Below, piece by piece: positions 9,452 through 17,813 of a stretch of 64,000 nucleotides of DNA (positions are counted from its first letter, which is position 1; each line of letters opens with the position of its first letter). The stretch comes from CAYJBH01 sp964368625. Its GTDB lineage: Bacteria; Bacillota; Clostridia; Oscillospirales; Ruminococcaceae. The position numbers and the translations under genes were made by a program. Location: assembly GCA_964368625.1 (NCBI GenBank), contig CAYJBH010000006.1, positions 35,437-99,436 on the forward strand, in the 5' to 3' direction. The notes below the pieces were generated by a model. The model saw only the letters and a list, made by a program, of their open reading frames with translations. It searched no databases and was not told the DNA's origin.

Positions 9452-10356
9452 TAACCATATAGCTTATGGCGGATAGATGTTATTGCATTAGCACCATCGG
9501 ATACTGCAGTGGATATCTGCCTTAATGGTTTTGTTCTCAAATCACCTGCAACATAAAGTCCTTTTTGCGAACTCTCGCAATCCTCGCCGGCTATAACATA
9601 GCCACTTTCGTTTAGTTCTACTATATCCTTAACCAGCTCGGTTTTCGGCGTAGTACCAACAGCGATAAACGCGCCGTTTACCGGGAGATTTTTTGTGTTG
9701 CCGTCGTTATAAAGCAGCTCTAAAGAATCTATCTTTTCGTTACCATTAACCTCGGTTACCTTACAGTTCCAAATAATTTCAACATTCTCACACTCAAAAA
9801 GTTTCTTTTCGAGATATGCCCCTGCGCGAAGTTTATCACGGCGATGGATAAGATAAACCTTCTCACAAAGTGCAGAAAGGTATATAGCATCCTCAACGGC
9901 GGTATAACTTCCACCTACTACAGCGGTTGTTTTGCCCTTATAAAAAGCTCCATCACAGGTTGCACAATAGGAGACTCCTTTGCCACGTAATCTCTCCTCA
10001 CCTTCAACGCCCAGCATTCTATTTTCTGCGCCACTAGCTAGAAGAACGGTGCGAGTTTCAACTTCGCCCCCATCAATCTTTACAATAAAGCTATCACCCT
10101 GCTTTTCTATTGCAGAAACCGATGCAGTGTTTATATTAACACCCATCTTGTTTACATGTTCCTGAAACTTCATTCCCATATCGAATCCGTTTATTCCGGG
10201 CATACCGAGGTAGTTATCAACCTCATAGGTGGTAAGAACCTGTCCGCCACCCATATAGTTGCTTTCATATATTTCAAGATCTAATCCTGCACGTATTGCA
10301 TATACAGCCGCCGATAAACCTGCCGGCCCTGCCCCAATAATTATTAAATCCTTCAC
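9448..10356 (-). CDS. trxB: Thioredoxin reductase-like FAD/NAD(P) oxidoreductase
   Basis: 302 residues from a GTG preceded by AAAGGAGG. FAD-binding GAGPAG is at 8-13, the redox pair is C131-A-T-C134 in CATCDGAFY, an NAD(P)-binding segment (VVGGSYTAVEDA) follows, and a GLYVAGDLR FAD motif sits near the end. It would transfer electrons from NAD(P)H to thioredoxin or a similar small redox protein in the cytoplasm. The second glycine motif reads GGSYTAVE instead of the usual GGGxSAxE, so the electron donor (NADPH, NADH or ferredoxin as in some clostridia) is open. It is preceded by the fba terminator and so probably has its own promoter. Confidence 0.88.
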   Translation of the reverse strand: MKDLIIIGAGPAGLSAAVYAIRAGLDLEIYESNYMGGGQVLTTYEVDNYLGMPGINGFDMGMKFQEHVNKMGVNINTASVSAIEKQGDSFIVKIDGGEVETRTVLLASGAENRMLGVEGEERLRGKGVSYCATCDGAFYKGKTTAVVGGSYTAVEDAIYLSALCEKVYLIHRRDKLRAGAYLEKKLFECENVEIIWNCKVTEVNGNEKIDSLELLYNDGNTKNLPVNGAFIAVGTTPKTELVKDIVELNESGYVIAGEDCESSQKGLYVAGDLRTKPLRQISTAVSDGANAITSIRHKLYGY

Positions 10357-10385
10357 GGATACCCTCCTTTACTAAAAATAAAACA

Positions 10386-10418
10386 AAAAGGAGGAAAGCT
10401 TGCCACCTTCCTCCTTTT
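10386..10418 (-). terminator. Intrinsic terminator of fba
   Basis: An 11-bp stem (10386-10396 with 10408-10418, AAAAGGAGGAA type) followed on the minus strand by TTTTTGTTTTATTTT. It lies 15 bp after the aldolase stop. Confidence 0.8.
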
Positions 10419-10432
10419 ATATTACTTATTTA

Positions 10433-11296
10433 TTAGGCCTTGCCAACAGATCCAAACAGCTCCATCTTTTCGATTACTGTTTTCTTAATTGCTGCTGTAC
10501 CCGGTGCAAGCAGTTTGCGGGGATCGAAGCCTTTGCCTTCTTTATCCTTACCAGCTTCAACATACTCACGTGTAGCGGCAGCAAAGCTTAGCTGGCACTC
10601 GGTGTTAACATTAATCTTGCTAACGCCTAATGAGATTGCCTTCTTTATCATTTCTTCAGGGATACCTGTACCGCCATGAAGAACAAGTGGCATATCCGGA
10701 ACTGCCTTCTGAATTTCTGCAAGTGCATCAAAATCAAGACCAGCCCAGTTATCTGGATACTTACCATGTATATTACCGATACCAGCAGCAAGAAGATCGA
10801 TTCCAAGCGATGCTAGCTGAGCACATTCTTCAGCACTGGCGATATCGCCGCGACCCATAACACCATCTTCCTCGCCACCGATAGAACCAACTTCACCTTC
10901 AACGGTGATACCAAGGCTGTGTGCATATGTTACTATCTCTTTTGTCTTTTCAATGTTCTCTTCTATTGAGTAGTGAGAGCCATCAAACATAACGCTGGAA
11001 AAACCTGCCTCAATGCAAGCTTTTGCGCCTTCAAAGCTACCATGATCAAGGTGAAGTGCTACAGGAACTGTAATTTTCATTTCCTCAACAGCAGCCTTAA
11101 CCATTGCAGTTACGGTTTTATAACCGCACATATATTTACCGGCACCCTCTGAAACACCGAGGATAATTGGTGAACGAACCTCTTCTGCTGCCTGCAAAGC
11201 ACCCTTAATCCACTCAAGGTTATTAATGTTAATGTGAGCTACAGCATAATGATTTTCGTGTGCCTTTTTTAGCATATCGTTTAAATTTACTAGCAT
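10433..11296 (-). CDS. fba: Fructose-1,6-bisphosphate aldolase, class II
   Basis: 287 residues. Zinc and catalytic motifs are present: LHLDHGS (D84, H85), VEGEVGSIGGEEDG, GNIHGKY and LVLHGGTGIPEE, followed by KINVNTE. Class II aldolases cleave fructose-1,6-bisphosphate into DHAP and glyceraldehyde-3-phosphate using Zn2+. The start ATG has an AGGAG site 9 nt upstream and a strong promoter. The gene is flanked by its own promoter and terminator, so it is a single-gene unit. The related tagatose-bisphosphate aldolases share these motifs, but the isolated setting favours glycolysis. Confidence 0.9.
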   Translation of the reverse strand: MLVNLNDMLKKAHENHYAVAHININNLEWIKGALQAAEEVRSPIILGVSEGAGKYMCGYKTVTAMVKAAVEEMKITVPVALHLDHGSFEGAKACIEAGFSSVMFDGSHYSIEENIEKTKEIVTYAHSLGITVEGEVGSIGGEEDGVMGRGDIASAEECAQLASLGIDLLAAGIGNIHGKYPDNWAGLDFDALAEIQKAVPDMPLVLHGGTGIPEEMIKKAISLGVSKINVNTECQLSFAAATREYVEAGKDKEGKGFDPRKLLAPGTAAIKKTVIEKMELFGSVGKA

Positions 11297-11328
11297 AAAA
11301 AAATTCTCCTAAAAACTTCTTACTCCTG

Positions 11329-11357
11329 ATTATAACCTATATTTAAACAAAAATCAA
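11329..11357 (-). promoter_or_regulatory. Sigma-A promoter of fba
   Basis: On the minus strand TTGATT (11357-11352), 17-bp spacer, TATAAT (11334-11329), about 33 bp ahead of the start codon. Confidence 0.75.
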
Positions 11358-11386
11358 TCCATTATTTTCATTTAAAAGCAAATATG

Positions 11387-12265
11387 TTAACCGTTACCGG
11401 AAAGATCGGCAAGTTCCTGGGCAATCTTTAAACCTGTTGGTGTAATGGCTAGTCCTCCGAGAGCCGTTTCCTTTAATGTTATGTTCATGCTGTCGCCAAC
11501 CTGTTTCATTGCTATAATCACCTCATCTACCGGAATCATGCTCTTAACGTTGCAAAGGGCAAGTTCGGCTGCAAATATTGCATTTACTGCGGCAGATCCG
11601 TTTCGCTTTATGCAGGGACAAACTACAAGACCAGCAACCGGATCGCAAACTAATCCCATAACGAACTTTAAGGCAAGGGCTACTGCATTGCCACACTGCT
11701 CTGCATCACCACCCATAATTTCCGTTACCGCAGAGGCGGCCATTGCAGAGGCCGACCCAATCTCAGCCTGACAGCCACCTGAAGCTCCGGCTATTCCTAC
11801 AACATCAGCTATAACCATTCCTACTCCTGAGGCATTAATCAGGCCGTTAATCAGCTGTTGTTCCGAAATACATCGATGCTTTTCAAGCGACATTAAAACC
11901 CCCGGCAAAACTCCACAAGCGCCTGCCGTAGGAGCGGCAACTATAACACCCATTCCTGCACTATTTTGAGCAATCTGCAATGCCATAGCAGAAGCATCTG
12001 CCATTAACGGAGAAAGAAGCGAGCCAAATTCGGGAGAGCCTTTATACTGCTCTGCTGCATCTCCAACCATGCTACATCTTAACGGCACTTCCTTTGGAGG
12101 TACTGCCGACTCCTTCATTCTAACAAGTATTTTTGAAGTTCTATCAATTATCTGCTCCGGATCTATGCTTAATTTTTCGGCCTCACTTTGCAAAACTGCT
12201 CCTGAAAAGGAAACCCCTTGTTTACTGGCTATATTAATATAATCCTGAACTTTCATAATATTCAC
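11387..12265 (-). CDS. sdaAA: L-serine dehydratase, iron-sulfur-dependent, alpha subunit
   Basis: 292 residues, the typical alpha-subunit length in Firmicutes. Conserved blocks are PTAGACGVLPGVL, GASGGCQAEIGSASAM, GLVCDPVAGLV with CPCIKRN, and the C-terminal KETALGGLA; the cysteines in these blocks are the candidates for the oxygen-sensitive 4Fe-4S cluster. With the beta subunit it deaminates L-serine to pyruvate and ammonia, feeding serine into fermentation. It starts 3 bp after the beta-subunit stop, so the two are co-transcribed. Confidence 0.93.
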   Translation of the reverse strand: MNIMKVQDYINIASKQGVSFSGAVLQSEAEKLSIDPEQIIDRTSKILVRMKESAVPPKEVPLRCSMVGDAAEQYKGSPEFGSLLSPLMADASAMALQIAQNSAGMGVIVAAPTAGACGVLPGVLMSLEKHRCISEQQLINGLINASGVGMVIADVVGIAGASGGCQAEIGSASAMAASAVTEIMGGDAEQCGNAVALALKFVMGLVCDPVAGLVVCPCIKRNGSAAVNAIFAAELALCNVKSMIPVDEVIIAMKQVGDSMNITLKETALGGLAITPTGLKIAQELADLSGNG

Positions 12266-12268
12266 TCC

Positions 12269-12928
12269 TTAGTCTAAAAACGGTGCAATATCTATCACCC
12301 TGTTTACATGCCTTATTAATCTTAGCTGCTGCTCTGCCTTTTTAGGCAATGCTTGATCAGATTCTATAACCATTATCGCCGATTTACCATACCTAAAAAG
12401 TTTCATAAAAGCAATGTTAACTTCATACTGTGCAAAAACAGATGTAACGCCGGACATAACGCCGCTTTTATCCTCATTAAATACAACTGTAGTAAAGTAT
12501 TCAGTAGTAAAAGAAACCTCTGCATCATCTATCTTTACTACATTAATAGATCCGCCGCCAACAGATTCTACCGTCACCGTAATTTCGCTGTCGTCACAAG
12601 CGCAAAGGTGAATTTTAACGGTGTTTGGATGAGCAGTTTCCAGATTGTCGACAACTATCTTATAGTCTATTCCAGACTGTGTAGCAAGCAGATGGCTGTT
12701 TGGAATTCTTATATCTGCAGGCTTAAATTCTAAAAGGCCACCTAAAATTGCACAGTCTGTTCCATGTCCGTAATACGTTTTAGCAAAAGATCCATAAAGA
12801 GTAATCTCAGCAGATTTTATTGGCATTCCAAGAAGGCGTGCCGCAACATTACCGGCACGAACCGCCCCTGCTGTGTGTGAGGAGGATGGACCAATCATAA
12901 CAGGACCTAAAATATCAAATATATTCAT
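12269..12928 (-). CDS. sdaAB: L-serine dehydratase, iron-sulfur-dependent, beta subunit
   Basis: 219 residues from the ATG at 12928, which follows AAAGGTG at 5-nt spacing and gives the usual N-terminus MNIFDILGPVMIGPSSSHT; an upstream in-frame start at 12952 lacks a ribosome site. The GPSSSHTAG motif is diagnostic. The C-terminal 70 residues form an ACT domain (VNIAFMKLFRYGKSAIMVIE), which in this family senses serine. It is first in the sdaAB-sdaAA operon. Confidence 0.93.
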   Translation of the reverse strand: MNIFDILGPVMIGPSSSHTAGAVRAGNVAARLLGMPIKSAEITLYGSFAKTYYGHGTDCAILGGLLEFKPADIRIPNSHLLATQSGIDYKIVVDNLETAHPNTVKIHLCACDDSEITVTVESVGGGSINVVKIDDAEVSFTTEYFTTVVFNEDKSGVMSGVTSVFAQYEVNIAFMKLFRYGKSAIMVIESDQALPKKAEQQLRLIRHVNRVIDIAPFLD

Positions 12929-12962
12929 AAGCACCTTTAAAATTAACAACATTAATATATAT

Positions 12963-12991
12963 AATATACCAAAAATACATTGCTATGTAAA
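12963..12991 (-). promoter_or_regulatory. Probable sigma-A promoter of sdaAB-sdaAA
   Basis: Minus strand TTTACA (12991-12986), 17-bp spacer, TATATT (12968-12963), giving a leader of about 30 nt. Confidence 0.55.
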
Positions 12992-13068
12992 CATAAAGTG
13001 CAAAAAATGTATAATAATATCACACAAAGACATAATAATGCTATCGACCATTATTGAAAGGGATGTAT

Positions 13069-13557
13069 ATGACTTTTAATCAAAAGGAAACTAATCTATT
13101 AAAAGATCTCGTTAACGAAGAGAAGTTGTGTGTTGAAAAATATTGCAATTATAAGGAGCAGGCTTACGACAAACAGCTCTCTAAAATGTTTGAGCAGTTA
13201 GAACAGCATGAGCTTGGCCACCATCAATCATTATGCGAGCTTCAATCCGGAAGCATTCCAAAACAGATGAAGCAACAAAAAGCATCTGCCGCTTCTTCAT
13301 CCAAAAAGGCCTCAAAGCCTGCTAAGCCCAAAGAAACCTACACCAAGAGCTGTAAATCTGAATCTAAGAAAAATGACAGCTATCTTTGTAGCGATAGCTT
13401 AGCTACCGAGAAAAGAGTATCAGCATTATATGATACCTGCATTTTTGAGTTTCGTGACCCTAAGGTAAGAGAATTTTTAAATGGCATTCAAAAATCCGAA
13501 CAAAACCATGGTGAAGAGATAGCTGAATATATGATGACTAATAACATGATATCTTAA
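13069..13557 (+). CDS. CotF-like spore coat / ferritin-like protein
   Basis: 162 residues from the ATG at 13069, six bases after AAAGGG; TTG (13054) and ATG (13063) codons lie upstream in frame but overlap the ribosome site. Two helical blocks (about 5-60 and 110-160) with H/E-rich EQHELGHHQSL and EQNHGEEIAEYM patterns look like the two halves of a ferritin-like or CotF coat-protein bundle. They are split by a Lys/Ser/Ala/Pro-rich linker (about 70-105). Coat F proteins of this type coat the spore. The call is by pattern only; a plain ferritin-like helical protein is the alternative. Confidence 0.55.
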   Translation: MTFNQKETNLLKDLVNEEKLCVEKYCNYKEQAYDKQLSKMFEQLEQHELGHHQSLCELQSGSIPKQMKQQKASAASSSKKASKPAKPKETYTKSCKSESKKNDSYLCSDSLATEKRVSALYDTCIFEFRDPKVREFLNGIQKSEQNHGEEIAEYMMTNNMIS

Positions 13558-13564
13558 AACATAA

Positions 13565-13597
13565 AAACCGTGACAGTTAAATTAATTGTCACGGTTT
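13565..13597 (+). terminator. Intrinsic terminator after the CotF-like gene
   Basis: An 11-bp perfect stem AAACCGTGACA / TGTCACGGTTT (13565-13575 with 13587-13597), followed by GTGTTT, 8 bp after the stop codon. Confidence 0.75.
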
Positions 13598-13621
13598 GTG
13601 TTTAAAAAGTAAATCTTTAGA

Positions 13622-13650
13622 TTGATTTTATTGTAGATTTATAGTATAAT
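13622..13650 (+). promoter_or_regulatory. Sigma-A promoter of the SGNH hydrolase gene
   Basis: TTGATT (13622-13627), 17-bp spacer, TATAAT (13645-13650). The predicted start near 13657 leaves a leader of about 93 nt. Confidence 0.7.
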
Positions 13651-13670
13651 ATAAAAGATTACTTTTTAAT

Positions 13671-13711
13671 CATGCAACTTGGCAAATTAAACAAATGCTA
13701 TAATTTGCATG
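13671..13711 (+). promoter_or_regulatory. Leader with two mutually exclusive hairpins
   Basis: CATGCAA (13671-13677) can pair with TTGCATG (13705-13711), while GCAAATT (13682-13688) can pair with AATTTGC (13702-13708). Both left arms compete for the same right arm, about 40 nt before the start codon. This could be a regulatory switch or chance in AT-rich DNA. Confidence 0.3.
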
Positions 13712-13749
13712 TTCAGTAACATTTGGTTTTATTCGGAGGATACTAATTA

Positions 13750-15258
13750 ATGAAGCGTTCAGCGTCGTTTTCGACCAGACTTTCTAATATAAAATCTTTA
13801 TTTGAATCTATGTCGCGACTTAGGTTGGGAATATGTATCGGTCTTATTGCTCTTATAATTGTATTGCTAGTTTGGCTTTGCTATTTATTGTTTTTTGCCG
13901 AGCAACAACAGCCGGTTGTTGCAAACTCCACTCTCGACCTTGCAGAGTCCCAAAGCGACTCATTTGTTCGTGATGACGATTTTGATAAGGATGCTATTTC
14001 AAAGGTAAGTAGTGAATACGAAGGCACGTTATTGATAGAAACCGAGGATGCCGGTGATGAATATGTAGCCAACACTGTTTTTCTGGGTGACTCAAACACA
14101 GCACGTATGATCTCATACTCAAGCACTACCGGCCTTACTATGGAAAACGCCATCGGTATTGAAAGCATGGGAATAACAAGTGTAACCAGCTTAAGATGTG
14201 TAAGTTTTTCGGGATACAGCAACATGACAATGCCGGATGCAGTTGCGCTTATGCAACCTCAAAGAGTTGTTATAAATTTTGGCACAAACAATGCCGGCAT
14301 GAACCTAGAGAACTATAAAAACTCATATAAAGAGGCCATAGAGGCAATACAGGAAGAGTGGCCGTATGCTGATATCATTATCGCCTCGGTTTTCCCTATT
14401 ACCTCAAGTTGTAGCTATACAAACATCTCGATGGACTGGATAGAGAATGTTAACCTAACACTTTTGGAGTTGGCTTCCGAAATGGATGTTAAATTTTTAA
14501 ACTGGTCTGAGGCTATAAAGAGCGATAACACAGGATATGCAGAGAACAGCAGCATGGTAAGCGACGGAATTCACATAAGTGAATCCGGTGCAGAGGCGTT
14601 AATAAATTATTTCAGAACACATAGCTTTATTGGGGAGGATACACGTCCTAAGCCTCTTGAGGACGTTCCCACCCGTTTACCTACACCGGAAGGACTTTTC
14701 CCAAAACCAGTATTTACTGTACCGGACGACACCTCCACGGTTCAACAATCTTCATCGGTAAGTGTATCTGTAAGCGGTTCTACCGGAGGCACTGCCAGCG
14801 GTTCCGGCTCCGGAACAGCAGGAAGCAGCATTACCATCGGTGTTACCGTTGCCGCGGCTGAAGGTTACAGCTTCTCCGGTTGGTCTGCTTCTGCAGGAAG
14901 CGTTTCCGGAAGTTCTACATCAATTACAGTGGCCATACCGGCAGGACACAGCGGTTCAATCAGTGTTGTTGCAATCTTTACAGCAACAAGCAGCTCGGAT
15001 ACTAGCTCTTCGATATCAACGTCGAGCTCTTCGCAAGAGCCTGCACCGGATCCTGAACCATCTTCTTCCAGTTCTTCACAAGCAGAGCCTGATCCTCCGC
15101 CGGATTCATCATCCAGTTCTTCTCAAGCGGTTCCCGACCCACCTCCAGAACCGTCATCTTCCAGTTCTTCACAAGCAGAGCCTGATCCCCCTCCAGCTTC
15201 AAGCTCAACTCCTGCATCAACGGTAACGCCCCCTGCTGAGGGTGATACGGCCGGTTAG
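13750..15258 (+). CDS. Membrane-anchored SGNH/GDSL hydrolase with Ser/Pro-rich tail
   Basis: 502 residues, ATG after GGAGG. One TM segment at about 26-48 acts as an uncleaved anchor, so the rest is outside the cell. The SGNH esterase domain spans about 105-290: block I GDSN (S115), block III GTNN (178-181) and block V DGIH (D272, H275), so the catalytic Ser-Asp-His set is intact. Residues about 345-395 look like an InlB-type bacterial repeat (GYSFSGW). After that comes a Ser/Pro/Asp repeat region to the C-terminus, with no LPXTG motif. SGNH domains of this kind often deacetylate surface glycans or peptidoglycan; the substrate here is unknown. Confidence 0.75.
   Translation: MKRSASFSTRLSNIKSLFESMSRLRLGICIGLIALIIVLLVWLCYLLFFAEQQQPVVANSTLDLAESQSDSFVRDDDFDKDAISKVSSEYEGTLLIETEDAGDEYVANTVFLGDSNTARMISYSSTTGLTMENAIGIESMGITSVTSLRCVSFSGYSNMTMPDAVALMQPQRVVINFGTNNAGMNLENYKNSYKEAIEAIQEEWPYADIIIASVFPITSSCSYTNISMDWIENVNLTLLELASEMDVKFLNWSEAIKSDNTGYAENSSMVSDGIHISESGAEALINYFRTHSFIGEDTRPKPLEDVPTRLPTPEGLFPKPVFTVPDDTSTVQQSSSVSVSVSGSTGGTASGSGSGTAGSSITIGVTVAAAEGYSFSGWSASAGSVSGSSTSITVAIPAGHSGSISVVAIFTATSSSDTSSSISTSSSSQEPAPDPEPSSSSSSQAEPDPPPDSSSSSSQAVPDPPPEPSSSSSSQAEPDPPPASSSTPASTVTPPAEGDTAG
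15013..15205 (+). repeat. In-frame tandem repeat, about four units of 45-48 bp
   Basis: Units beginning near 15022, 15067, 15112 and 15160 encode variants of SSSSSQAEPDPPP. The second and fourth units share a near-identical 33-bp run, showing recent duplication. The repeat forms a wall-spanning Ser/Pro linker in the SGNH protein. Confidence 0.75.
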
Positions 15259-15371
15259 AACAACTGTTACCTGCAGTATTAAAACTACACTTTCAGTAGT
15301 TTAGTTCCAGATGCTAACCACAAGGCTTGGCTTATGTATAATCAAGCGAATTTATAATTTAAACTTATATT

Positions 15372-15417
15372 AAAAAAGATTAACACTACCTAACAACAGG
15401 TAGTGTTAATCTTTTTT
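15372..15417. terminator. Bidirectional intrinsic terminator, 20-bp stem
   Basis: A perfect 20-bp stem (15372-15391 with 15398-15417), 6-nt loop, with six A on one side and six T on the other. It lies between the SGNH gene (plus) and the 57-aa gene (minus) and can end both. The 113 bp between the SGNH stop and this stem also hold a small 7-bp hairpin (AAACTAC/GTAGTTT) but no gene. Confidence 0.9.
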
Positions 15418-15439
15418 ATGATAATGCTATATATTCAAT

Positions 15440-15613
15440 TTAGCTGAACACCGCAACAACTATGCCACATACAACAACCAAGGCTATACAAAGCATAGGA
15501 AGCAGAAACTCCCTACTTCGGTAAAAGCTCTTTCTTTTTGGCGCGGAGATTATTTTTCCCTTATCATCTCTTTTTGGGGTATTGTTTACCGAGTAATCAC
15601 TTCTGCGTACCAT
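15440..15613 (-). CDS. 57-aa tail-anchored membrane peptide
   Basis: A short ORF whose ATG (15613) lies inside the end of the nucleotidyltransferase gene, overlapping it by 17 bases in another frame. The product has a basic N-terminal half (several K/R, ending YRSREF) followed by one C-terminal hydrophobic helix (LLPMLCIALVVVCGIVVAVF) and a last Ser. That layout fits a single-pass protein with a cytoplasmic N-terminus. A strong terminator follows 23 bp after the stop, so it is the last gene of the LegC/PtmE run. No family recognised; reality of the gene is inferred from position, codon composition and the clean TM segment. Confidence 0.55.
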   Translation of the reverse strand: MVRRSDYSVNNTPKRDDKGKIISAPKRKSFYRSREFLLPMLCIALVVVCGIVVAVFS

Positions 15614-16646
15614 TTTCCAATCTCACCCTCATATCCTCTAACTCTTCCAGCTGCCCCATATCCATGAAGGCATCCTCCCTAATAGGATACACTCCAACCT
15701 TTTCGCCCTTTGCTCGATATCGATCAATAATTTCCGGCATCGAGGTATTAAAGTTTTCCTTCAGTTCATCTATAACCACAGGTTCAACTAGATAAAAACC
15801 GGTATTGGTAAGAACATCAATCTTAGGTTTTTCTGAAAAATCAGATATCTCACCTACATCAGAAAGCGTTATCACACCATATGGTATAACTATATGCTTA
15901 AAGGCGGTAACTACAGTAATTATATTACCCTTTTCCTTATGCTCTTTGTAGATATTCGCATAATCGGCATCAATTAATGTATCACAGTTGGTAAGAAAAA
16001 AGCTTCCGTTAACTTTACCCTTTAACAGTGAAAGTCCTCCGGCAGTTCCTAGCGGAGTATCTTCATCTACATAATTTAGATTATAAGGTTTTTCGCCTTC
16101 GTTTAGATATGCTTTTATCATCTCCTTACGATGATTTACTATAAGATAAAAGTTATCACAGCCAAATCCATTAAATTTGTTAATAATATGCTCAATAATA
16201 GGTAATTCGCCAACCGGAATTAGCGGCTTCGGTAATATTTTTGTGTATGGATATAACCTAGTTCCAAGCCCTCCGGCCATAATTACAACCGGAAGATTCA
16301 CCTTTGAAGTTTGTTGCTCTTCCGCTCTATCGAGATATAAATCAACTAGATTATTATCATTATCTACAACCGGTACTGCCGAGGCATCTACCTGTTCAAA
16401 TATTAATTTAGCCTTTGCAAATTCACCTACCTTAACCGTTTTGGGACTCTTATTGGCAGCTGCTTCGCAAGATTCTGTAAGCTGTCCACCTGCAAGAATA
16501 AACCTTCTGATGTCGCCATCCGTTATTATTCCCAGCAGCTCATTGCCATTGCAAAGCAATAATATTCTCATCCCTGTTTCCGAAAGCATGCTCATAGCAT
16601 CTCTAACGGTGTTTTCGGTGGTTATGATTAACGGCTTAATATCCAT
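15597..16646 (-). CDS. CBS-domain nucleotidyltransferase, PtmE-like sugar-1-phosphate guanylyltransferase
   Basis: 349 residues. Two CBS motifs fill residues 1-110 (ITDGDIRRFI, then VPVVDNDNNLVDLY). The nucleotidyltransferase domain (118-349) has the signature MAGGLGTRLYPYTKILPKP near 123 and a later NTGFYLVEP block. This CBS plus NTP-transferase layout is that of Campylobacter PtmE, which makes GDP-glucosamine to start legionaminic acid synthesis. The start codon touches the stop of the legC-type aminotransferase, and the next enzyme of the route sits immediately upstream, which supports the role. The donor nucleotide is not proven by sequence. Confidence 0.8.
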   Translation of the reverse strand: MDIKPLIITTENTVRDAMSMLSETGMRILLLCNGNELLGIITDGDIRRFILAGGQLTESCEAAANKSPKTVKVGEFAKAKLIFEQVDASAVPVVDNDNNLVDLYLDRAEEQQTSKVNLPVVIMAGGLGTRLYPYTKILPKPLIPVGELPIIEHIINKFNGFGCDNFYLIVNHRKEMIKAYLNEGEKPYNLNYVDEDTPLGTAGGLSLLKGKVNGSFFLTNCDTLIDADYANIYKEHKEKGNIITVVTAFKHIVIPYGVITLSDVGEISDFSEKPKIDVLTNTGFYLVEPVVIDELKENFNTSMPEIIDRYRAKGEKVGVYPIREDAFMDMGQLEELEDMRVRLENGTQK

Positions 16647-17813
16647 CTATTCCCCCTTAGATATCCTAATAATTAAATCGCACACCCTTTCAACGTCATC
16701 CCTTGTTAACGAGGTTGAGCAGGGCAGATTAATTATGTTCTCTCTATATCTTTTACTAACCTCTGCACCATGATATTCACAGTTTCTATATGGTTTTTGT
16801 TCATGAATTAAAGCCCATATTGGTCTTACCCCTATTTTGTTCTCGGTAAATATATCCATCAACTTATCGCGTTTAATCGCAAAATCGGTTAACATGAGGC
16901 TGTAAAACCATTTGTTAGAACGAACATCCTCTCTAAAAGGAAGAAACTCTACACCCTTAACATCCTTTAATGCCTCATCATAATACTGATAATTAACATT
17001 CTTAGTATCAATAAATTCATCAAGCTTTTCCATCTGTGCAAGACCTAAAGCTGCCTGAAGATTGGTCATTCTATAGTTATATCCAATCTCGTTATGAATA
17101 AAATGCATCTCATCGTTCTTAGCCTGAGTTGAGAGGTATTTCGCTTGTTCTAAAAGACCCTCATCCCTTGCAACAAGCGCACCGCCTGATCCTGTAGTAA
17201 TAAGTTTATTTCCATTAAAGCTAAAGGCACCAAAATCGCCAACAGTTCCTGCCATCTTGCCGGCATATCGACCCTTTTTATAGTAGCTGCCCAGCGCTTC
17301 GGTTGCATCTTCAAGAACAAACAACTTGTACTTTCGGGCTATCTCCATTATTCCCTCGAGGTCAACCAGGTTGCCAAAAACATGCACTGGTATAATTCCA
17401 CGAACCCTACGTCCGGTTTTTTTGTTTTTCAACTCTACTCCATCGAACTCGCATGAAGTTTCGCAAAACTTTTTAACTAAAGCAACATCTATACATAATG
17501 TTTCATCACAATCAAAGAAAACCGGCACTGCACCAACATAGCTAACCGGATTTACCGCGGCAATAAATGTTAGTGTTGGAACCAGAACCTCTTCATCCTG
17601 TTTTACACCAAGGCACAGTAGTGCAAGATGCAGTGCAGCTGTTCCGCTAGCTGTAGCAACTGCACGGGGGACCTTATTATAATCTGCTAGTGCCTTTTCA
17701 AAGTCGGTAACCTTACTTCCGCCGGTCGATACCCATTCACTAACTACCGCCTCTTCAACATATTTTTTTTCATTTCCGCAAAAGTTTGGAACACTAAGAG
17801 GTAGAAACTTCAT
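16647..17813 (-). CDS. legC: LegC-family PLP-dependent aminotransferase
   Basis: 388 residues of the DegT/DnrJ/EryC1/StrS fold. The N-terminus FLPLSVPNFCGNEKKYV and the VSEWVSTGG block match the LegC subgroup. The PLP Lys is K203 in SFNGNKLITTGSGG and D169 (VLEDATEALGS) contacts the pyridine ring. LegC puts the amino group on C4 of the 4-keto sugar made by LegB. The coding sequence overlaps the upstream membrane-protein gene by 20 bp and abuts the PtmE-like gene, so these are co-translated. Confidence 0.88.
   Translation of the reverse strand: MKFLPLSVPNFCGNEKKYVEEAVVSEWVSTGGSKVTDFEKALADYNKVPRAVATASGTAALHLALLCLGVKQDEEVLVPTLTFIAAVNPVSYVGAVPVFFDCDETLCIDVALVKKFCETSCEFDGVELKNKKTGRRVRGIIPVHVFGNLVDLEGIMEIARKYKLFVLEDATEALGSYYKKGRYAGKMAGTVGDFGAFSFNGNKLITTGSGGALVARDEGLLEQAKYLSTQAKNDEMHFIHNEIGYNYRMTNLQAALGLAQMEKLDEFIDTKNVNYQYYDEALKDVKGVEFLPFREDVRSNKWFYSLMLTDFAIKRDKLMDIFTENKIGVRPIWALIHEQKPYRNCEYHGAEVSKRYRENIINLPCSTSLTRDDVERVCDLIIRISKGE

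Noticed and set aside
12353..12733. ORFs on the plus strand across sdaAB (126 aa and others)
   Set aside because: They lie wholly opposite a well-supported serine dehydratase subunit, have no ribosome site and no recognisable domain.
15013..15205. CRISPR-like array
   Set aside because: The units are contiguous, in frame and coding, with no unique spacers.
14840..15226. Leu/Gln/Arg-rich 128-aa ORF and a minus-strand 72-aa ORF over the SGNH tail
   Set aside because: Shifted-frame reading of the Ser/Pro repeat; composition is a by-product of the repeat codons.
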